From Phymatolithon calcareum (taxonomy: Eukaryota; Rhodophyta; Florideophyceae; Hapalidiales): a DNA stretch of 64,000 nt. Every line of letters begins with the position of its first letter. Positions within the stretch are counted from its first letter, which is position 1. This document shows positions 47,312 to 60,100 of this stretch, in pieces. Location: the NCBI GenBank assembly GCA_977006965.1, contig OZ345377.1:2108001-2172000 (forward strand). Reading direction: 5' to 3'. The notes beneath the pieces were generated by a model. That model had not been told where the DNA came from. It was given only the letters and a program-made list of their open reading frames with translations, and made no database searches. The translations under genes were made by a program, and so were the position numbers.

Positions 47312-47883
47312 CAGGCAATGGGAGCAGTATACTGCTATTGCAATATACTGCAGTATACTGCTATTTCCGTACATTGCTTCGTCTTTTCCTATTGCAGTAT
47401 ACGTATTGGCCTGATGATCGGAGTGATGTCATGCATCAAATATACGAAGCGTCGATCCACTCTGGCTCTTTTATTTCTGTCCGTATGTTGCGTCACTCCA
47501 TTTCTACTTTTTTGTTTACACTCAGACAAGAGCTTCAAGCGCAAAACACATCTCCATCCCTCAGAAACCGCTTTCGGAGATTGTTCTCCACACTCGAGAA
47601 TGGCCGCCCGACCAAAGCGAGAGCACGTCGTGAAAGCGCTCATGACGCAGCAATCCGACGTGGTGAAGACCATCACTACTCGGAAACGAAACGCTCGCTC
47701 TGTAACTTGTTGGGGTTTCGGAAGATGCCGAGCAAGAGGTACTGTCGACCATGTAACAGATTCAAGCCTATTACCTCCATTGCAATAGCAATAGGATATT
47801 GGAAGTTCGAGAGCTATTGCAGTATCTATTGCACTCTTGCGGTTGGTCTCAATAAATAAGCAGTATACTGCTCCCATTGCCTG
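47312..47883. mobile_element. Non-autonomous hAT-type element nested in the LINE
   Basis: 572 bp with ~24-bp terminal inverted repeats (CAGGCAATGGGAGCAG… and its exact reverse complement at the right end). The 8-bp duplication CACACTGC is at 47304-47311 and 47884-47891. An 8-bp duplication with CAG-starting ends is diagnostic of the hAT superfamily. The TATACTGC/GCAGTATA motif is repeated just inside each end. No transposase domain is recognised; an ATG frame at ~47599 (MAARPKREHVVKAL…) could be a leftover of the transposase N-terminus. Removing insert plus one duplication (580 bp) restores the LINE reading frame. Confidence 0.9.
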
Positions 47884-47891
47884 CACACTGC

Positions 47892-48500
47892 CCTTTTCAT
47901 CTTTGCCTTAAATTTCTTGTGTATCTCCGCGTCTGGCTCAGTTTTGGACAGTCGGACTTTCCTAAAAAGCCTTGTACGCTCCTTAGCAATTGCGTCCAGC
48001 TCCTCATTCCAAAAGGAGGATTGCGTCCTGTCCAGATGAATATTTTTGCGCCATGGTCGGAGTAGAGCTTTCACTGTGGAGTCGTAAACATCGTTAAGGT
48101 TCTTTTCCGTCCTACACTCTTTGAGTCTCATGATGAGTGCGGGGAGGACAATGTTATACTCGACGCGGACGTTATCAACAACCTCAGGCTCGGAAAGCCC
48201 TCGTGTCACATAACCTCTTTTGTCCTCGGAAGTTGCCGCCTTGATGGAATTCGAACCAATTTCGAGCTTGTGTTGCAGATTTCCCAACCAGGGTCCTGGG
48301 GGCGATGAAACTTTTCCCTTTTCAATTTGCTTGCTTAGGAAAAAGTCGATATTACTTGCTCCATTGTAAGTGATGCACGTGTTTTCAATTCCGCAGTGAG
48401 CCTCCCATCTGTGTTTTTGCAACCATCCCAAAAGGAAGGCGCCTCTTCCACTTGTCTTCTTGTTCCATAATTTGTGGCGCGCATTACAGTCCCCCAAGGC
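47892..48500 (-). pseudogene. LINE endonuclease C-terminal half and linker
   Basis: Open frame upstream of the hAT insertion. GDCNARHKLW and NIDFFL correspond to the GDxNAxH and SxIDxxxV-type motifs of AP-like endonucleases of LINEs, with the catalytic His altered in the second motif. The linker FWNEELDAIAKERTRLF follows. It ends in the hAT terminal repeat. Confidence 0.75.
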
Positions 48501-48603
48501 CAAGGCTGGTCCTCTGCTGTGCGACTGCAGCATTGACAAGCATAGTTGTACTTCGTTTTCATTCGTACCTTTAAGAGCGGCTGAAGGTGCGGAAGAGTGA
48601 GAA

Positions 48604-48975
48604 AAGAAAGATGAGATTTTTATTATAGTGTTATCAACGCATCTGCAAACCCTTGGCGAAAAACTTCTGGAGAGCCACACGGACTCATTTGGCTCTTAGA
48701 GGCTCCATTTCCATAAATCTAAAATCTACCTCTGATTTCAATGAAGACATCTCGAGAAGAAAATCTTTTCGATTCCAGTTCCGCACAGAATCTTTTCGAT
48801 TTCCTTGGACGGCGACGCACGCGGGGGAGCTTGCAAAGTCCCTTGTCCTCTCTTAGAAGAAGCTCCATTGGTGAGTTTACCGACTTCTGGAGTCTGCCGT
48901 GCCGCGCGGCAATCCACGCCGGACGGTTAATTTCGTCCTCAGCCTTGTCTGTGTCGGAGTGACTTTAGCACGTTT
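48604..48975 (-). mobile_element. 5'-truncated LINE 3' end, family C
   Basis: ATTTTTATTATAGTGTTATC and CAACGCATCTGCAAACCCTT match 19059 and 45133. A GAAAAGAAAG tail lies at its left end. The LINE at 45133-48589 inserted exactly beside that tail, giving a tandem arrangement. Confidence 0.75.
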
Positions 48976-50440
48976 AGCGACATCTTGGGTCGTTGGAAGA
49001 GTAAGCAGAACCCTGTGTCTCAAATTGTTTCATAATAAGAGGAGATGACTAATATGCTCACTCTGCTCAGGCACATATACGACAAAACGAATTACTGGCA
49101 GTCCCCCAGCTCTGGTCCATCGTACTGGTACGGTGGCGACAATCGTGTTGCAGTACTTGTAATTTCTGCTCAAGTATCGCATTGGAAACTTCAACGGGCA
49201 ACTATTTAATTGATCGTTTACAGTGCCAAACAAGTGTTTCGAAGTTTAGCTTGATGCCACTGGAAAGATTCTCCTCATCGCCAAACTCACACTCACCCTC
49301 GTCAACCAGTTTGAAAGCAAGCTTTTCCCCACGAGATGACCGGACAGTTTGCCAGAGACGCTCCAGATGTGACTCTTTTTGAGAGGAAAGGAGCTCCAAA
49401 ATCTGCTCTTTGGTTGCACGTGCCACGGAAATGCTACTCATTTGCTGTTTTCCAGAGAAGAAAAACACGCTTTACTGCTATCTGCAACTTAAAATGAAGC
49501 TCGTCTACCCATCTCTCCACCTGTAACTTCCGCCACAAAAGGTTTTGCCGTCTTTCTTAAAGATCTCAATACTTCCTTAAAGGCAAGTATTACAGCGCCG
49601 AAGGTCCAATTAGACTACAATTGATCAATAAATTTCTAGATTTTTAGGCCATAAAGTTTCCCCTCGCCGCTGCAAGGGACATGTTACAAAGTGCACCGTG
49701 CTAAGTGAGTATATTAGTAAATACGGCAAACCTGGAGAGGATGTAAGTAATTTCCTCTAAAATAATACATCACATATGCTCCTATAAGTCGTATTTAAAA
49801 GAAAAATGCTGACCAGTCGTCGAGTGGAAACGACCTGCAAAAACACAGCACATGTACTAGTGCCTAGTGATGCACTCTGAGGGTCGGCAAGGTAGTCCGC
49901 ACTCGCTCTCGCCAATTGTGACTTGCTTTAGATGCGATCCGTTCCTCGCTGCGATGATCGGTGCCTTATAAGTTATCCGATTCTCAACCTACTGGTTGGG
50001 AGTTACATAGCACACCCCACGAATACCGACACTATCCTGTCACTGTCAGGTCTAACGGGTACAGCTATACGCACGTGCGAGTGAGTGACCTAGCTTGGCG
50101 ATCTCTTGGTGCTTCCCATCCTGTGATTATTTCGACTATCGGATCTGTGCGTTATTTAGAGCTGACACTTGCGGGTGACCACCCGACTTGGTCGCTCTAT
50201 AGGATCTCCACGAAGTCTTGTGCTGTCAGTGTCTTTCTTAGCCTTTTTTTCGCCATTGACCGAGCTCACATTGCTAGCCACTGTCTTGTTCATAAACAAG
50301 AGACATACACTGTAGTTTCAGATTAAAAGTGAGATGGCACACTAGTGAGCAGAGAATTTTCGTGGTTTGTTTTGACAATCCACCAACAAAACAGGAAATA
50401 TAAATGTACATGACGGCAGGATTCTGTCGTGACTGTACGC
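48976..50440. other. Intergenic, no supported gene
   Basis: A 121-codon plus frame (49961-50326) opens at GTG and has no known domain. Nothing else is supported. Confidence 0.35.
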
Positions 50441-50444
50441 CTCT

Positions 50445-51290
50445 GCGGAACAACAATAATGAAAAGATGTTCGGTCTTCTCCGCAGAGGAAGGTCAGATA
50501 GACCGCGACTTCCGTGTCGAATCAAAGCCGCCAATCAAAGACGGGAAATCCTTGCTTTCAAGAACAAAGGACAAAGAAAAGAGGACCCTACGAAAGCATC
50601 CTGAAAGCAGAAGCAGCCAGGAGCTCCAGTCTACTGGGAAAAACATTTTTGCTATGGAAAAAAGATAAAAGTTTGTAGAAGCAACCGAACACATTCAAGC
50701 AAAACAGTCTGCAGAAATGCTTCTATTAAAACTCCTCCCAATGGAAGGAGATCGTCTTCCATTGAAGAAAAAGAGTAGAATCCCGCACGGCAAGACAAGA
50801 CACTAGAAGCAATCCTCAAACTCCTGAACGTGAAGCACAGTCAGTTTGCGATCCATTAAATCTCCGGAAGATTTCCGCAGGTGTGGATGAGAAGCATTTT
50901 GGAAAAATTTGGAAACCGAACTTGAGAGCATATGAAAACCCTGGAAAACAATCTGTCAAGATATGACCTGAACGGAGACAAAAGACTTGATACGAAGTAA
51001 CCACTTAACGAGCTTTTTCTATTCCGAAAGAGCACCATGGAGTGCATGGAAAACGAAGAAGGACGGCTTTGAAATCAAGATACGAGAAGACACAAAGCCT
51101 AATAAAGGGTACACCAGCAGCGAACCACAAGAACAAAATATTGAAGGGAGGAATATCTACGATCCAAACTGCCCCCACCGCCCATGGCAGGCAGTAGGTT
51201 TCAACGGTCTACACTTTGGAAGGTAGAAACTGAGGAAGCCTTGTGCCTATATTCGTAAGACTGTGAGGCATTTTTTAAGCAAACTTCAAT
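50445..51290 (+). mobile_element. Degraded LINE C-terminal part, family B-like
   Basis: Pieces of the C-terminal domain in several frames (RTLRKHPESRSSQELQ, MEGDRLPLKKKSRIPHGKT) and a 3' end that is the reverse complement of 36776-36870. An A/T-rich terminal string follows near 51275. Older than the 36769 copy. Confidence 0.75.
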
Positions 51291-51930
51291 TGAAACAACT
51301 ATTAAAGTTCTTGGACATTTGTATCATACAAGTGCCTCGAGATCGTGCTCCTGGGACGAGCGCGATCTCTTCCACGGGACCAAGCGTAGGGTTCCGTGGA
51401 ATAAATACCCGAAAAATGAAAACGGCAGCTTTCTTCTGCCGATGAACATAAAGAAGCTAGAATTATCAATGTAGTATATTGTGGACGAATGACTACGGAT
51501 AGCGCATACCCAAGTACTTCGCAGAGCTTTCATCCATGGTCTTTCAATTCGAAAGATCATGGAGCCGCTCCGTCGCTGCCGACGGCCTCTCCACTAAGCA
51601 GAGCTACAGGCAGAGAACACGACAAGAAGAGCCCATGAGCGAACCACTCAAAATCGAAACGCGGATCTGTGAAGGGCTCTCACCCTCAACGAGTATGCAC
51701 TTCGAGGGGTTGGGCATGCATAACTTCAAAAGCACCGAGAAAATGATGCTCCCGAATATTAAACCTAACGACGAGGAACCCAACGAAACCAATTATCCGT
51801 GATGCGACTCTATTTTAATCGTGTGCGCGTGCTCTGCTGTACGAGCTGATACTCTCAAACTACCCCGGTGCTCTCTCTGTACTAGATCCAGGCTCTGGCG
51901 AGCTGTATCGCCGCGCTTCTCGAGCGGTGC
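51291..51930. other. Intergenic
   Basis: An 88-codon ATG frame (51536-51802) rich in Glu/Lys/Met is the only candidate; no domain recognised. An inverted pair near 51328-51400 (CGAGATCGTGCTCCTGG … TTCCACGGGACC) is weak. Confidence 0.3.
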
Positions 51931-51933
51931 ACT

Positions 51934-54450
51934 CTAGGAATTCCGCCGTGTGGTATGTTCGGACCAGGGGAAATCTGTAGACATCCATAGACTTAGATGA
52001 CACGATTTGCACTTGAAACTCGTCGTTTGTCCCTCCATTCTGGACTTCTCGTTGATTCGCACGCTTCGAGAGCATACTATTGTTTTCGTAACACGCACGT
52101 CATTGTGCTGTAGCGTCTTGTCGAATCGGAGTGCAGTCATGTCGGGATCTATGGCGCTTGATGGGTGATGGTGCTTGCACCGTGGAGCTCTGCGTCGTTT
52201 TGCTGGACTTTGAGCTCCACGTAAGGTCACTATCATCTCTCTTGACGCAGGAGACTGAACCATTTCCAGAAGAACAGACCTGGACTTCTCCGTGAATATA
52301 TGGAACGATTCGCGTCGCAGCAGTTGCTTCGCAGGCGCTCTCATTTCAGCAGCAGTATTCTCGTCTGAGAACCCGGGCTCGAAGTTTTTGGCCAAGATCG
52401 TCTCTGTGGATGTACAGTGTCCAAATCCGGTAGTCGTTCACAATGAGCACGGTGAAGAACTTGAACGCCAGTAACTGTTGCGACGACAGGCCGGGAGACA
52501 TTGGCATTGATGCTGACATCATGAGACGATGCGCCAGATCTATGTTGCCCATCGCGTATTTCCACTGCATGGCCACTGCGGGGCGCAGTTCTAAGCGAGA
52601 AGGACGCTTGGCGAATGCATCACTTCCCCTCGCTGACCTGATGAATGCGCGCCAAAGTTGAATGCTCTGAATTACGCTGTCTCTTTCACCAGCGAACCCA
52701 AAGTCTCTGATTGAGGCGGGAATGTGATGTTCGACTGGGCCGTTGCCGTACATCCACTGCACGTTTGGCCAGAATTTTTGTTTAAGCGTTGATATGTACT
52801 CATGAATATCGGATTCCGAGAACGTGAAAGGCAAACATATACGATTGGCCTCATTTTTTCGACGACGTAGAGGCAGAGCCACAAGGACATTGCTGCAGCA
52901 TGGTGCAATACTTGGTCTACGTGATCGGAGGGCATACCGAGTCTTCTCTGCAGCTCAGTAGATGGCCGAAGTCGGAAAAAGCGCTTTCCATCACCGTGCA
53001 GTACCCATTTTTCGAGCAATGTCGTTGTAGTGTTACTTGTCTTAGTTTTGAGCACTATGTGGCACTTCTCTATCACGGAGCGCACAGTGTCTTGCCCGTC
53101 CACCCCACGTATCGTTCAAGTATTCACTGTGCTATGCTCGTCAAGACGTACTAGGCTGCGCCGAAAAGCACACTTCTTGCAGTGGAACTTGCTGCTGCCT
53201 CTATCGCTTCAGAGATATCGTCACTCTCCCTTTGCTGAAGCATGCCAAACAGGAAATCTTTTCCGTCCACCAATAAGCATACAGCGTGTGGATACGTACC
53301 GAGCCATTTTCTCTTTTTGAAAGACAAGACCAACCTTGTAAATGCGCTCAATGCAATATCGGCACCTGCTTCTTGCAGAAAAGAAGCAAGCTGAGCAAGC
53401 ATCACTGGTTCTGTTGCGTGCCCTAGAGCCCTTGATTTTCGTACACCGACTGACCGAGGTTGCAGAATGCATCTTGAAAAAACCCGCGTAAACTTACGAT
53501 CCATTGGTGAGAGAGAAGATGCACCCTCCTCAAACGAGCAAATCAGATGCTCGAGCAGCACGACCTTTGAGTCGGTTACTGGCAGATACCGTTCACGGAG
53601 CAATGCTTTCAAGTCACTTACGTGGAGTCTCAAGAGGAACGATTTTATTCGTGCTCTTTCCGTGCCAGAGAGAGTGCCGCTCCTGTTGTCTCCAACAGTA
53701 TCCATTCCCATTAGAGAAACAGCCGATATTACCCCGGATTTACTGCTAATTGTACGCTCCTTGAACACAGGGCCAACTGTAGATGTGACTGCAAGTCTTG
53801 TCGGAGCGTTCGGGCTATCAATTCTCGTCCATTTCCGAATATACGCTCCTTAATTTCCGTGAAACGCACACGCACAGGAGCTCTTGATTTTTCAGGAACC
53901 ACATACCAAGGATGGACAGTGAGCCTCGGTATTAAAGTCATGATGGTAACGCCACACTTCACCAATCCACCTTCTCGAAGCACAGTTGCGTTCACTGTAC
54001 GGTTGCATATCTTTCCTTTGGAACCAAGAGCGCACTGCGCACAATCAATGCAAAACGGTTTGCCGAAGCTCAGGGTGTTCTGCTCTCCGTAATTGTATGC
54101 CGATGATGATAGGCCCAGTCGCCAAGGTACACGAGGGTAGAAGTTCTGAGAAAAGTTTCGCGCATTAAAAACGGAGACTCGATAGAGATCGATTCTAAAG
54201 ACTCATAAACACTGTCCCAACATACTGTATGTTGTACTTCGACAGGCAAAGGGCTGTGGAAAAGAAACACAGCCAATAGGATCAACTCGATTTTTTTTGG
54301 CAAACGCATGGTTATGTAGGCTGAAAAAATCATCGCTGTCTAAAACATGTTCCAGCACGGTCCGCAGCGATTCGTCTTGCCGCCCGATTTTTGCGTGAAG
54401 AACCAGGTGCACGTGCCGGGCAGCGCGAACCAAATTCTGCCTTGGCCCAT
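51934..54450 (-). pseudogene. Decayed multi-domain gene, possible unusual transposon (SAP / YqaJ-like / DDE-like / Cys finger)
   Basis: A chain of minus-strand pieces in shifting frames. From 5' to 3': a Cys-rich block FCIDCAQCALGSKGKIC (~54050); a 205-codon frame (53768-53151) with a SAP-like motif (LLRLHVSDLKALLRERYLP) and GHATEPVMLAQL; a 143-codon frame (53103-52672) with IVLKTKTSNTTTTLLEKW, reminiscent of the E-x-K strand of YqaJ-type nucleases with the Glu replaced; a 178-codon frame (52882-52346) whose GNIDLAHRLMMSAS and FFTVLIVNDYRIWTLY resemble the third-Asp region of PiggyBac/IS4-type transposases; and a last piece (52395-51934) ending with TTSFKCKSCHLSL, a zinc-finger-like end. Frameshifts and stops separate the pieces. 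Domain calls are pattern-based and tentative; the borders are unknown. Confidence 0.35.
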
Positions 54451-54754
54451 GAAAATGTTGTCATGTTCAAAGTTAAGTTGCACCTCTCTGTCGGCGCTAC
54501 GGGACTACCAAGCAGAGAACCAATCCGCCACGCCAATGCCAGGGTAGATAACACCCGGAGAATGTGTGCAAATGTCATTGGCGCGCGAAGCGCCGTCTTG
54601 TAACGCCTCGTCTTCTCCTCTGGGAAACCTATTCTCGACCTGCCCAACCATTTTTGCAGCACGCATGCAGAGGAAAGGCAAGAGGCGTAACGGAAGAAGG
54701 GTTCAGTGGGCGTTTTGGTCATGAATGGTGTAACGGCTATTTGCTTACACATTA

Positions 54755-56270
54755 AACGGATATTACGGCGAATTTCATTGGTTAAATTTCACTATCTGCG
54801 ATAATTTGCAGATAAAACGAAAGATTCATACAGACCAAGATTATCTGCGAAAAATCGCATGTTCTGTGCACTTGGGTCAACTATAATTGTTGTGCACGGC
54901 TGATTTGTCCAGCTTTCAGCCCATCACGTTTTTTCTGATGCCGACCATGAAACATGGGAACTACAAGCAGTGATACCGGAGAATTGGTGAAATTGATAAA
55001 TTGGCACTAATCGACGCTTGAGCATCAGAAATCAAATTTCTCTCCTATTTTTGGATACATAGATATCATTAATTTTGAAGGATGCAAGGAAAATTCATTT
55101 TCCTACAATCTTCTAAGATGAGCATGTAAAAGTGCTTCTTCGTTGATCTTGAGCTGCGTGATTTGGAGAAACGCAAAAGAAACATGAGGAATGTAACTAG
55201 TACTATTGATAAAAGCATGACATGAGCATGAAAAACTGTTTCATACGACTGTCAAAGTTGGAATATTCAGGAGTGCAGGAATTGACGCTTTGACAAACCT
55301 AAAGTTTTGCAGCCCATCACAGTAGAGAACGGGAGCCCTAATTCGAACACTTGAACAGATGTGTCACTAAGCAACTGACCCTCAAACAGATCAACAGACA
55401 GAGGGGCAGCCAATGAGATGCTAGTACGTGGCATGCCCAATAGATATCTCTACCCCTTGTCCCACGTGTATCTGTTCTGGCGTTGTCGGCCTTCACCGTC
55501 ATGGTCTCCCGCTCTCGCGAAGCAGCTGCCGCAGCTGTTGCTTGCTGCCCTACCGTGGAGTCATGCGCAGTCGCATACTTTACGGTTTTTGACACGAATC
55601 GAATTCCGACTCCCGCATATGTGCGCAATTCTATTCCTCGTCCGATTTTTTCTCGCTGCTCGACACTTTGGCGTTGCATTCTGACGTATGGACGAATCTA
55701 CGACTTTATTGTCTCGATTAACTTTCCGAAAAATCTTGGGACGAACAGAATTCTCCCTCTCATTGAGGTCGAGAGAGGCAAAGTCAACTGGAGTAGCCCG
55801 TAACGGTGGGGACTGAAGAAACACGAACGACGCCCGCAAGTTAACAGTATTGACTTATTGAGGCTGGCGCTGTGGTTCGTAAAGTCCATGGACCATATTT
55901 ACAAGATGTGCTCAATATTTGGGCTCGTTCTTAGCTCCGGGATAAGCATTACACAGGTGAAGGGGAATACTCCGCACACGACGGGGGCAAGGCGATAGTT
56001 GGAATGGACAGCGACCCTACGGTGGGCACCAGGGAGGGGGCAGCAGGGCGCAGCGCACCGCAGGTCCAGGTGCAGGAGCAAGGAGTCGCGCTGCGCGAGG
56101 CCGAGGTTAGGCAGAAACAGCGGCGCGGCGCAGTGTGGAGTTGTTAAACGCACAAGTTGGCACACTGGCTGTGGTCGAGTTGTTCCCTGGCGGAAATCCG
56201 AGGGCGGCGTGAAGCGCCGACCTTTATATAAAAAACATTCTATCAAAAGATGACTTGGCAGTATGAGAAA
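54755..56270. other. Gene-poor stretch
   Basis: AT-rich to 55330, then GC-balanced with overlapping frames (up to 129 codons near 55899-56288) but no recognisable domain. Confidence 0.35.
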
Positions 56271-56317
56271 TGAATCAATGGAAAGCAATGCAGTGTAAGC
56301 ATCTGTAAGCTGTAAGG

Positions 56318-56510
56318 CTCTGTAAGCAGCAGGTCTAGGGTTTGCCTTCAGTGATCCTTAGTGATCTAAGTACGTATCGAAACCTACAGTACTGTAATGA
56401 CTGTAATGCTATCTGTAAGGGCTTGCTGTAAATGCAAGCTGTAATGGCTAATTGAAGGGAGCTAGTCTTAGAGGAAAGTAGGGAGTATGACAGTGGCGTT
56501 GGACGCCACA
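56318..56510 (+). repeat. Dispersed repeat pair, copy 2
   Basis: Homologous to 40528-40725. Downstream, at 56882-56906, a small hairpin (GCTAGGTGT/ACACCTAGC, 7-nt loop) lies in a CTACAC-rich string. Confidence 0.5.
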
Positions 56511-56909
56511 CGCAGTAGAGGCCGTGCTGGACGTGCTGTGCCATGGGAAGCTGGAAGGCCACGGAAAGACTTGAGTACAGTTTGTTCTGAACGTAGGATA
56601 TGCGCAACGGAGAACGCGAGCAATACCGGTGGCCGCGGCGATATGCGCAACGGAATCTCATTTCTACATCTTCGTGTGCGCTCAGCTTCTTGTTCAAGAA
56701 GCCAAGCAGAGAACAAGACGGACACACTTGCCTTGCTGCTGATTGATTTCTCGTTTTCGGTTTATAGTTCGGGCTCACACCCGGGACGTAAATAAATACC
56801 GGAGGAGTCAGTTTGTCCTCCGGGGGTTTTCTGCCCGTTCTATTTGCCGCGTTCGTGTTCACGTGTACTTTCCTACACTGCGCTAGGTGTCATCACTACA
56901 CCTAGCCTA

Positions 56910-59900
56910 CCACAGTAAGATCAAAATGTATACTCATCAGTGAAAACACGGGTTAGCTGGTTTCAAAAACTTCCATTACAACATATGTTTAACACAGAAT
57001 TTGCGAGTAAAAGAGGCCTTTTTTAGTTGAAATGCGTGTTCCTGGTCGATTTTCTGTTCGGAAGAAGACATTTCCTCATCAGTGGGATCACCTAAGCTAA
57101 CTGTGGAGACGGTGAGCGTAGGAATCACTTTGGGGTCGTGCTGCAGTACATTTTCTAAAGCTCATACTCCTTGAATATAATCGAGAACAAAAAAGATGCA
57201 CACCCCGAAATCGTCCCAAAAACTGCACTTTTTTGGGTCGAAGGGAATGTCATAACAAGTACTAGAGTCAAGACTACACTGGAAAGGGTCTAGAATGGTG
57301 TAATAAAATTGCCGGAAGCGGTGTGCCTAAACCTCTTGCTTTCCCGTGCGAGAGTAACTTTGGGCACTGTAATTCTCCATTTTGAGCACCGCGTAGAATT
57401 GTGGTGGTATTGTAGCTCCTTGGAGTTTCGGACTGTGCAGTACGTTACTGTAAGCATTTGTAGGTCATGCCATTGATTTGGACACCTTGAGCTGCTTTAA
57501 CCTGTGTTTTCTCTCATACCTATGTTTTATGGGTTTTTAACCCATTTGAGCGATGTGCAGGCTAGAGCAACCGGCACCCCGATTTTCAAGATAGTCTCCT
57601 TTCCTTCCTACTCTTCCAAGAGTACAATCCCTCGAATGTATTCTTCGGGTCATTAGGAATCCGTTGATACTAATAAAAACGTTCGTCGTCAAACACTGAA
57701 AAAAGCGTTCCGTGAGCTGAGCCCTTCCCAGGCTGAAAAAAGGCCAAAAAAGCCTCCTTTACTGGCAAATCGTGTATTAATTATATTTTTCGCTGGAAAC
57801 CGCGCTTCGGAAACAGAATATTGGTTTAGTGGATTATATTGCTGACGCTATCGACATCTGACCCGGTCCCCCGCAAGCTGGTGATCAAAAAACTATAATT
57901 CTTTACGTTAAACATAAAGCTGTATTTTACAGTCTAATTTTGTGCTTCCCAGTCTGTCTGACCTAAAATTTGGTTTTTCCCGCATTCTCCTCCTACATCT
58001 TCCCGCACCCGCTGTGACAACAAAGATTGCGTGCGCCAAGGTGACCGGGAAATGCAAGGGAGCGCGCGGATGTCATGTAACGGAAAGGCGTGATCAAGAT
58101 AATCGCCAGGTCGCGCAGGGGTGCCATGACGAGAGAAAGGCTTCAAGTTGACGTTTCATTCCTACGTCCATCGACTACGAGCTGGATGCGAACGTGCGCA
58201 ATCTTAATTCATTGTCCGCGCGTGTGCCGAGCGCGTTCGCCAGTTGGTTTGAATGGGACGTCGGAGTGGAATATCGGTCGAAAGTGAGCGTGTGCTCTAT
58301 GCTTACTAGATGTTGCGGCGGTTTGTCGCCCTGGTGCAGTCGGCGCTTCTCGCGAGACCTCTGCCGCACTTCTGAAAGATGCCTGGGCAGTTCCTCGGTT
58401 GTGGTGGGTGTGGAGTCTATTTAAGCTTGAACCATGGACGGGCTAGAAGAGGGAGGGTATCTATCTGAACTGGTCGGTTGTTGTGAAAAGGTGTTAATTG
58501 AGCCGTGCGGTTTGGCGAAGGAGGTTCAAATGTCAAGTAAAGTAGCGGCTATTGTCCGCGGTTGAGCTGCTGCTCCTGATTCTGTTGCTATCAAGCGATT
58601 GCGTTGTATTCGTGACAGTTTTTTATTTCGTAGTTGTCGCCGACTTTTCGGCGCCAAAATTGAGCAATGCCGCCTTGCAAATTTTATGGCAGGGCCCTAT
58701 TGCGGTATCGCATGGCGCTAGTCCAAGCGCATTGCTAGACCAAGCGCATAATGTTTTCATCTGCTTGGACTGGCAGGAACGATGGGCATCGAGACATACA
58801 TTCAATAATGTCTAGTTCTCATTTCATGTAATGGGTACATCGGCATCGCCTACAACGCAGCACGGAACGACTGCTTCGTTTTCGACGATGTAGTTATCTT
58901 GTGGCTGTCCGTCCTCGCTGGTAGTCGCCTCTGAATCACTTCCATTCTCGCACAATGCTCCAATATTTTGCTGTTCTGTCATTGCCACAGAAACATTCGA
59001 GCTCATTCAACATTGAGTGGGCGCATGCCGCAATTTTGTATCTCGTAAGGAGACCTTGTGCTTGAATTTATTTTCATTTTACATTTTGAAATCAATAATG
59101 TTGCCTACGTAATGAGAGGGATTGAAGAAGGGCCCGAAGAACCTGATGTCAACAAGTTCTACAGTACGAGTATTGCCATGCGCAGATGAGGAACAGGTTT
59201 CCTAAATAGCATTTCAAAAGAACTCCCATTGGGCCATCAGAGGGGCTCGTTGGCGCAATACATCAGTTCTTCAGCCCGCTGAAGCTACACACTGCAAAAT
59301 TCAGATTCTGAAGGACAGCTTGGATGCATCGTGCCCGGCGATATGAAACGGGATATGAGACACGATTTCGTGCTGAATAGTGACCAAGCTTTGCAATTGC
59401 GGATGCAGTTCACGTCAAATCTCATCTTTCCTCACGGAGTAAGTTCTAGGCGTAAAACTACAATATGACTTTGCCCTTGAAGGTAATCTTATTATGGGTT
59501 TTGCCGCAGTCTTTGAGTCTGCATTGAGGACGAATTTTGGACGCTGCGCTCATCCTTGCCCTTTTCCAAGGAGGAGAGTTATCCATTTGCAATTGATCTG
59601 ACCTGCTAGAGTGGTCCAAACAGCTGTTGGCTTCCTCAATTCAATGAGCTCTCAGTAAATGACAACTCTTCTTGCATAGGAAAAGAAACTAACGGTGCCA
59701 TCTTTATCTTGTGAAGCCTTGCCAGATGCTTCGCTTATTGCTAGTCTAGATTGACATCTCTTTGTGCGTAACCACATGATATTTTTCTTTTCATTTCGCT
59801 GTATCGATGTCTACATCGCAAATTGGATGAATGTTGTTCAGAAGCAGGATTTTGGTACCAAGCAGGGTTTACTTTCTGGTGAAAGTGCTACCATCCCCTC

Positions 59901-60060
59901 TAACTTTGGTAGAGCACAAACACATAATTACTTAGCAGGAACAAATATTATCAATTCAGAGACGGGCAGTAGTCCCTGCAATGAATGCGAAGAGAGACAA
60001 AATTATTCTCAGACTGGGAAATCTTGCAGTCATGAGGCACAGCAGGCCCAGGACTAAGCC
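56910..60060. other. Gene-poor stretch before CA3
   Basis: Mostly AT-rich. One short acidic ATG frame on the minus strand (59006-58824, 60 codons, many Glu/Asp/Ser) could be a small protein or exon, at low confidence. Frames around 57940-58420 lack domains. Confidence 0.35.
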
Positions 60061-60100
60061 GACCAGTGTCGACCAGTTCTAATCGACAGAATCACGCGAT

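Larger units (their letters stand above)
45133..48589 (-). mobile_element. LINE, family C, nearly full, split by a hAT element
   Basis: Bounded by a 14-bp duplication CGGAAGAGTGAGAA at 45119-45132 and 48590-48603. Minus strand, in order: end of the AP-type endonuclease (48500-48335, ALGDCNARHKLW and SNIDFFL), linker, RT fingers (~46990-46840, ESYRPISLLSHTRKIIE), palm (AYDSVPRD, QGSLLSPCLYN, LFADDVKL), thumb and C-terminal domain (45584-45345, TLAIKWAFGMFPPMS). The tail is a GAA microsatellite. It is interrupted by 47312-47891 and by a few nonsense codons and one frameshift near 45840. The 5' part of the endonuclease is missing. It landed in the 3' end of another copy (48604-48975). Confidence 0.88.
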
